A program made the position numbers and the translations under genes. A stretch of 64,000 bases of DNA from Chitinophaga sedimenti (GTDB lineage Bacteria > Bacteroidota > Bacteroidia > Chitinophagales > Chitinophagaceae), in assembly GCF_023156195.1 (NCBI RefSeq), contig NZ_JAKUKA010000001.1, forward strand, positions 1,302,001-1,366,000, given 5' to 3'. Below, one piece after another: positions 61,771-64,000 of this stretch (position 1 is its first letter; each line of letters begins with the position of its first letter). Below the pieces are notes generated by a model. It had not been told where the DNA came from. It was given only the letters and a program-made list of their open reading frames with translations, and did no database searches.

Positions 61771-62397
61771 ATGATCCGTGAACAATTTAATGCCATATCC
61801 TCCGGCGCCCGCGGCCAGTTCGGCAAGCAGGTGGTCGTGTACTTCCGCTATGGCCGGCAGATTATCGCGAAGGCGCCGCGCCGCCGTCCCGGCAGGGGAA
61901 CTGCGGCACAGGAGCGCACAAAAGCACAATTCAGGGAAGGGGCTCTATGGTCAGCGAAGGCGCGGAAATCGCCGGTGTTGCATGCTATTTATAAAGCCGG
62001 ACTACACGATGCCTTAAACGTGCACAACCTGGCGATAGCCGACTACCTGCAGGCGCCCGTGATCCACGATGTAGCGGTGGGCGACAAGGGGATTACCGTT
62101 ACTGCAACGGACAATTTCAAAGTGGCGGGTGTAGTGGTGAAATTATACGGTCGTAACGGCGTGCTGGTAGAAAGTGGAAAGGCGGTGCAACACGACGGTG
62201 AAACGTGGTTATATGCACCTGGGAAGCAACAGCTGGACGGCTGCCGGATAGTAGTGTGTGTGAAAGACCTGCCGGGCAATGAAGCGGTGAAGGAAGTTAT
62301 AATCAAGGGGGAAAGAGTGATATATCCGCCTGCTGTTAACACCGTCCTGGCGGGTGATGCGATGGAGGGAGAATATCCATTGCTCCTCAATGGGTAG
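61771..62397 (+). CDS. Uncharacterised protein, DUF6266-like in style
   Basis: 208 residues from ATG 61771 (MIREQFNAISSGARGQFGKQ). No family is recognised with certainty. The N-terminal third is basic (Arg/Lys-rich, with GRQIIAKAPRRRPGRG) and helical (AQERTKAQFREGALWSAKAR). The C-terminal two thirds form a beta-sandwich-like domain (VIHDVAVGDKGITVTATDNF, VAGVVVKLYGRNGVLVESGK, GCRIVVCVKDLPGNEAVKEV). The arrangement resembles Bacteroidota proteins annotated DUF6266. No signal peptide. The gene stands alone. Confidence 0.6.
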   Translation: MIREQFNAISSGARGQFGKQVVVYFRYGRQIIAKAPRRRPGRGTAAQERTKAQFREGALWSAKARKSPVLHAIYKAGLHDALNVHNLAIADYLQAPVIHDVAVGDKGITVTATDNFKVAGVVVKLYGRNGVLVESGKAVQHDGETWLYAPGKQQLDGCRIVVCVKDLPGNEAVKEVIIKGERVIYPPAVNTVLAGDAMEGEYPLLLNG

Positions 62398-62542
62398 CGC
62401 ATCCGGTTGCTGCCTGTATTACCGTCGGAAGACGCTTTAAGGTCGGCACCGGAACAGGAGCATCACAAAAGGTAATGCATCCTGTAGTTAGTTCTTTGAC
62501 ATATTGGATAAAACGCGGTATCTGCATTTCTTTATAAAGCAG

Positions 62543-62606
62543 GAAGCCACTAGTCCTGTTCTCCGTGGCCCGGGCTATCGAGGGAGGACGGTGGCTTCTC
62601 TTTTTG
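62543..62606 (+). terminator. Probable terminator or structured element after the uncharacterised gene
   Basis: GAAGCCAC (62543-62550) pairs with GTGGCTTC (62591-62598), and GTCCT (62553-62557) with AGGAC (62585-62589), around a 27-nt loop. TCTTTTTG follows. The stem is long with a large loop, so it could equally be a structured leader element of the next gene. Confidence 0.45.
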
Positions 62607-62636
62607 TTAAGCATCTTTATATAAATTTATTTTATT

Positions 62637-62644
62637 ATATTTGT
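62637..62644 (+). promoter_or_regulatory. -7 promoter box TATATTTG
   Basis: Exact TANNTTTG ending 21 bp before the ATG of the zinc-ribbon gene at 62666; it supports that start over an upstream in-frame start at 62504. Confidence 0.5.
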
Positions 62645-62665
62645 TGCTATGTAAATATTATCCCA

Positions 62666-62920
62666 ATGCCGAATTGTTATCATTGTGCAACAAAAATCCC
62701 AGCAGGTAAAGGCGCTAGAAAGGAAGTGTACGTTGGTCGCTCCAGGCCGAGTATTTTCGGAAAGCGATTTTGGTCCGGAAGACGAAGTTATTACAGCCAA
62801 AGATGGGTTTGCGACGCATGCGCCAGACCTACTGTGAATGACTGGATAGTTATTGGACTCAAAGTAATTGGAGTGGCGCTGGTGGGTTTGTTCATTCTAG
62901 GATTGATAAGCCGTAAGTGA
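62666..62920 (+). CDS. Small zinc-ribbon protein with C-terminal transmembrane helix
   Basis: 84 residues from ATG 62666 (MPNCYHCATKIPAGKGARKE). Two CxxC knuckles, CYHC at residues 4-7 and CDAC near residue 49, are about 42 residues apart and could bind one Zn. Between them the sequence is very basic with Ser/Arg/Tyr (RSRPSIFGKRFWSGRRSYYS). The C-terminus is one membrane helix (VIGLKVIGVALVGLFILGLI). No named family is recognised. Its own -7 box is at 62637. Confidence 0.65.
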   Translation: MPNCYHCATKIPAGKGARKEVYVGRSRPSIFGKRFWSGRRSYYSQRWVCDACARPTVNDWIVIGLKVIGVALVGLFILGLISRK

Positions 62921-62958
62921 GCGAAGGATATTCCGAAAGCACACTGCGGAAGCTCAGA

Positions 62959-63450
62959 TTAATCGAACCGGGCTTTGAAATTATCCATCAATCCAATCAC
63001 TTTCTTCAAAATCACCATCTGCCCCAAATGATAATGCGTATGCTCAATAATCCCATGCAGGTTACGATAATAATTCCCATACTTCGCATCCGTAAAATCT
63101 TCAAATAACTTCTCCGCGGGCAACCGCTCAATAGCCGAAGCAAACAACTCCGCATCGCGGATGGCTTTATCCGCCAGGGCGCGCCATTCGGCTTCGGTTT
63201 CCAACGGGGGCAGCAGGAAGCTCTGTTTATCGTTGCCCATCAACGGCCCGCCCTGCAATACTTTCAGTACGGTATCAACATAATAATTCACGTGGTAGGT
63301 GAGCACCGCGATCGTGTTCAGGTCGCCTATTTTACGGGTGGCTTGTTCGAGGGTAACGTCCGACAAGACAGCTTGAAGGTTAACGCTGGTCCAGTTACCA
63401 CCGGTATGTACCTGGCGGAAGTGTTGGGCAATTTGTTCGGTGTGGGTCAT
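62959..63450 (-). CDS. DinB-like (DUF1572-type) four-helix protein
   Basis: Intact 163 residues from ATG 63448-63450 (MTHTEQIAQHFRQVHTGGNW). The fold is a DinB/YfiT-type four-helix bundle; likely metal-binding His residues are in AQHFRQVHTG, LTYHVNYYV and the C-terminal HGIIEHTHYHLGQMVIL. Bacteroidota members are implicated in thiol-dependent or stress responses, but no substrate is known. An in-frame extension to 63633 runs through the divergent hemerythrin gene and is not used. Divergent from that gene by 99 bp. Confidence 0.85.
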   Translation of the reverse strand: MTHTEQIAQHFRQVHTGGNWTSVNLQAVLSDVTLEQATRKIGDLNTIAVLTYHVNYYVDTVLKVLQGGPLMGNDKQSFLLPPLETEAEWRALADKAIRDAELFASAIERLPAEKLFEDFTDAKYGNYYRNLHGIIEHTHYHLGQMVILKKVIGLMDNFKARFD

Positions 63451-63520
63451 GGCAGATATCAGTTGAAATGGAAGATAATCATAATGTCGCTTTTTTCTAT
63501 ATGCCCATGTTGACGCGTAA

Positions 63521-63528
63521 TAATTTTG
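63521..63528 (+). promoter_or_regulatory. -7 promoter box TAATTTTG
   Basis: Exact TANNTTTG ending 21 bp before the ATG at 63550, in the 99-bp spacer between the divergent DinB-like and hemerythrin-like genes. Confidence 0.45.
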
Positions 63529-63549
63529 CGACATCAAAACATTATCGCC

Positions 63550-64000
63550 ATGATGAACAGGTATAATATTTTTAATCAGATCCACAAAGGACTGCGCGTT
63601 GTATTGTTTGAAACCGCCACCCTCATTCAGCAATCAGATTTCCGCAGCAAAGCTGCATCAGCGGCTGCCATTGTAAAACTCCAGCAAACATTGGGTTATT
63701 TCGACGGACATGCCGAGCATGAACACGGTTATATTTTCCCGCTGATTAACAAAGTGAACCCTACGCTTGTAGCTGAATTCGACAGCGAACATGAAACAGA
63801 CGAAATGCTTGCGCGGCAGATGCGCGAGCTGGTAAGTTCCTGGTATAACGTGGAGGATGGCCCGCTCAGCTGGGAAATCGGGCGCACGATACTGGCTTCT
63901 TTTAATGAGTTTATTGCTTTTAATCTCACGCATATGAACAAGGAAGAACGGGTGCTGAACGAGGTATTATGGTCATATTACAGCGATCATGAACTGATGG
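63550..64000 (+). CDS. Hemerythrin-like domain protein, N-terminal part
   Basis: The frame from ATG 63550 is open to the right window edge (150 residues visible). It begins MMNRYNIFNQIHKGLRVVLF and has His/Glu pairs spaced as in hemerythrin HHE domains: His in QIHKGL, HAEHEHGYIFPLINK, a SEHETDEMLARQM segment and NLTHMNKEERVLNEVLW. These would form the di-iron or metal site in a four-helix bundle. The role is likely oxygen, NO or iron related, but is not shown. The C-terminus is outside the window. Confidence 0.8.
   Translation, partial: MMNRYNIFNQIHKGLRVVLFETATLIQQSDFRSKAASAAAIVKLQQTLGYFDGHAEHEHGYIFPLINKVNPTLVAEFDSEHETDEMLARQMRELVSSWYNVEDGPLSWEIGRTILASFNEFIAFNLTHMNKEERVLNEVLWSYYSDHELM

Overview
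The window comes from a Bacteroidota chromosome, most likely a Chitinophagaceae (Chitinophaga-like) bacterium. The evidence is four SusC/SusD-type outer-membrane genes, an ECF sigma/FecR pair, type IX secretion (T9SS) sorting tails, a PorP/SprF protein, TamL/TamB, LytS/LytTR regulators, and repeated TANNTTTG promoter boxes a few bases upstream of starts. I see no rRNA, tRNA, CRISPR array, insertion sequence or prophage.

Layout. 1-5.7 kb (minus): an ECF sigma factor, a FecR anti-sigma factor, a SusC with an STN signalling domain and the start of a SusD, which together form a nutrient-uptake locus with its own trans-envelope regulator. 5.8-7.2 kb: a YjbR-like protein and a ring-cleaving dioxygenase. 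7.3-16.5 kb (minus): a PorP/SprF protein with a T9SS type-B secreted protein, then tamL-tamB for outer-membrane biogenesis. 16.7-19.5 kb: small secreted or outer-membrane proteins, an unusual cluster of 11-bp repeats and an orphan terminator. 19.5-29.5 kb: mostly housekeeping (prfC, an ABC permease, tsaD, a GH29 fucosidase, trmN6, a saccharopine/alanine-dehydrogenase-like enzyme, an SF1 helicase). 29.6-36.6 kb: a SusC-type barrel that lacks its plug, followed 3 bp later by an alpha-2-macroglobulin-like protein that carries a SusC-type plug. 36.7-39.9 kb: PAP2 phosphatase, KilA-N protein, amino-acid permease. 40-51.9 kb: a glycan locus with a very large GH74-like secreted enzyme and a SusC/SusD pair; the enzyme gene and the susC share a diverged leader of about 460 bp. 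52-54.4 kb: an ArsR-led stress-type operon. 54.5-59.3 kb: LytS-type kinase, LytTR regulator and a TonB-dependent-type receptor. 59.3-64 kb: GH43 enzyme, Crp and LytTR regulators, and small or hypothetical genes ending in a hemerythrin-like gene cut by the window edge.

An important caveat is that about 26 genes, including conserved ones such as prfC, tamB and trmN6, are interrupted by single-base frameshifts. Most fall in short homopolymers and most look like one missing base. I read these as sequencing or assembly errors and annotate each as one gene with the approximate break positions. The frames rejoin cleanly with family-typical sequence on both sides.

How the genes work together: the two Sus loci and the GH74, GH29 and GH43 enzymes suggest a plant-polysaccharide (xyloglucan/arabinan-type) degrader that secretes enzymes through T9SS and imports oligosaccharides through SusCD pairs. 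The most unusual element is the plugless SusC plus plug-bearing macroglobulin pair.
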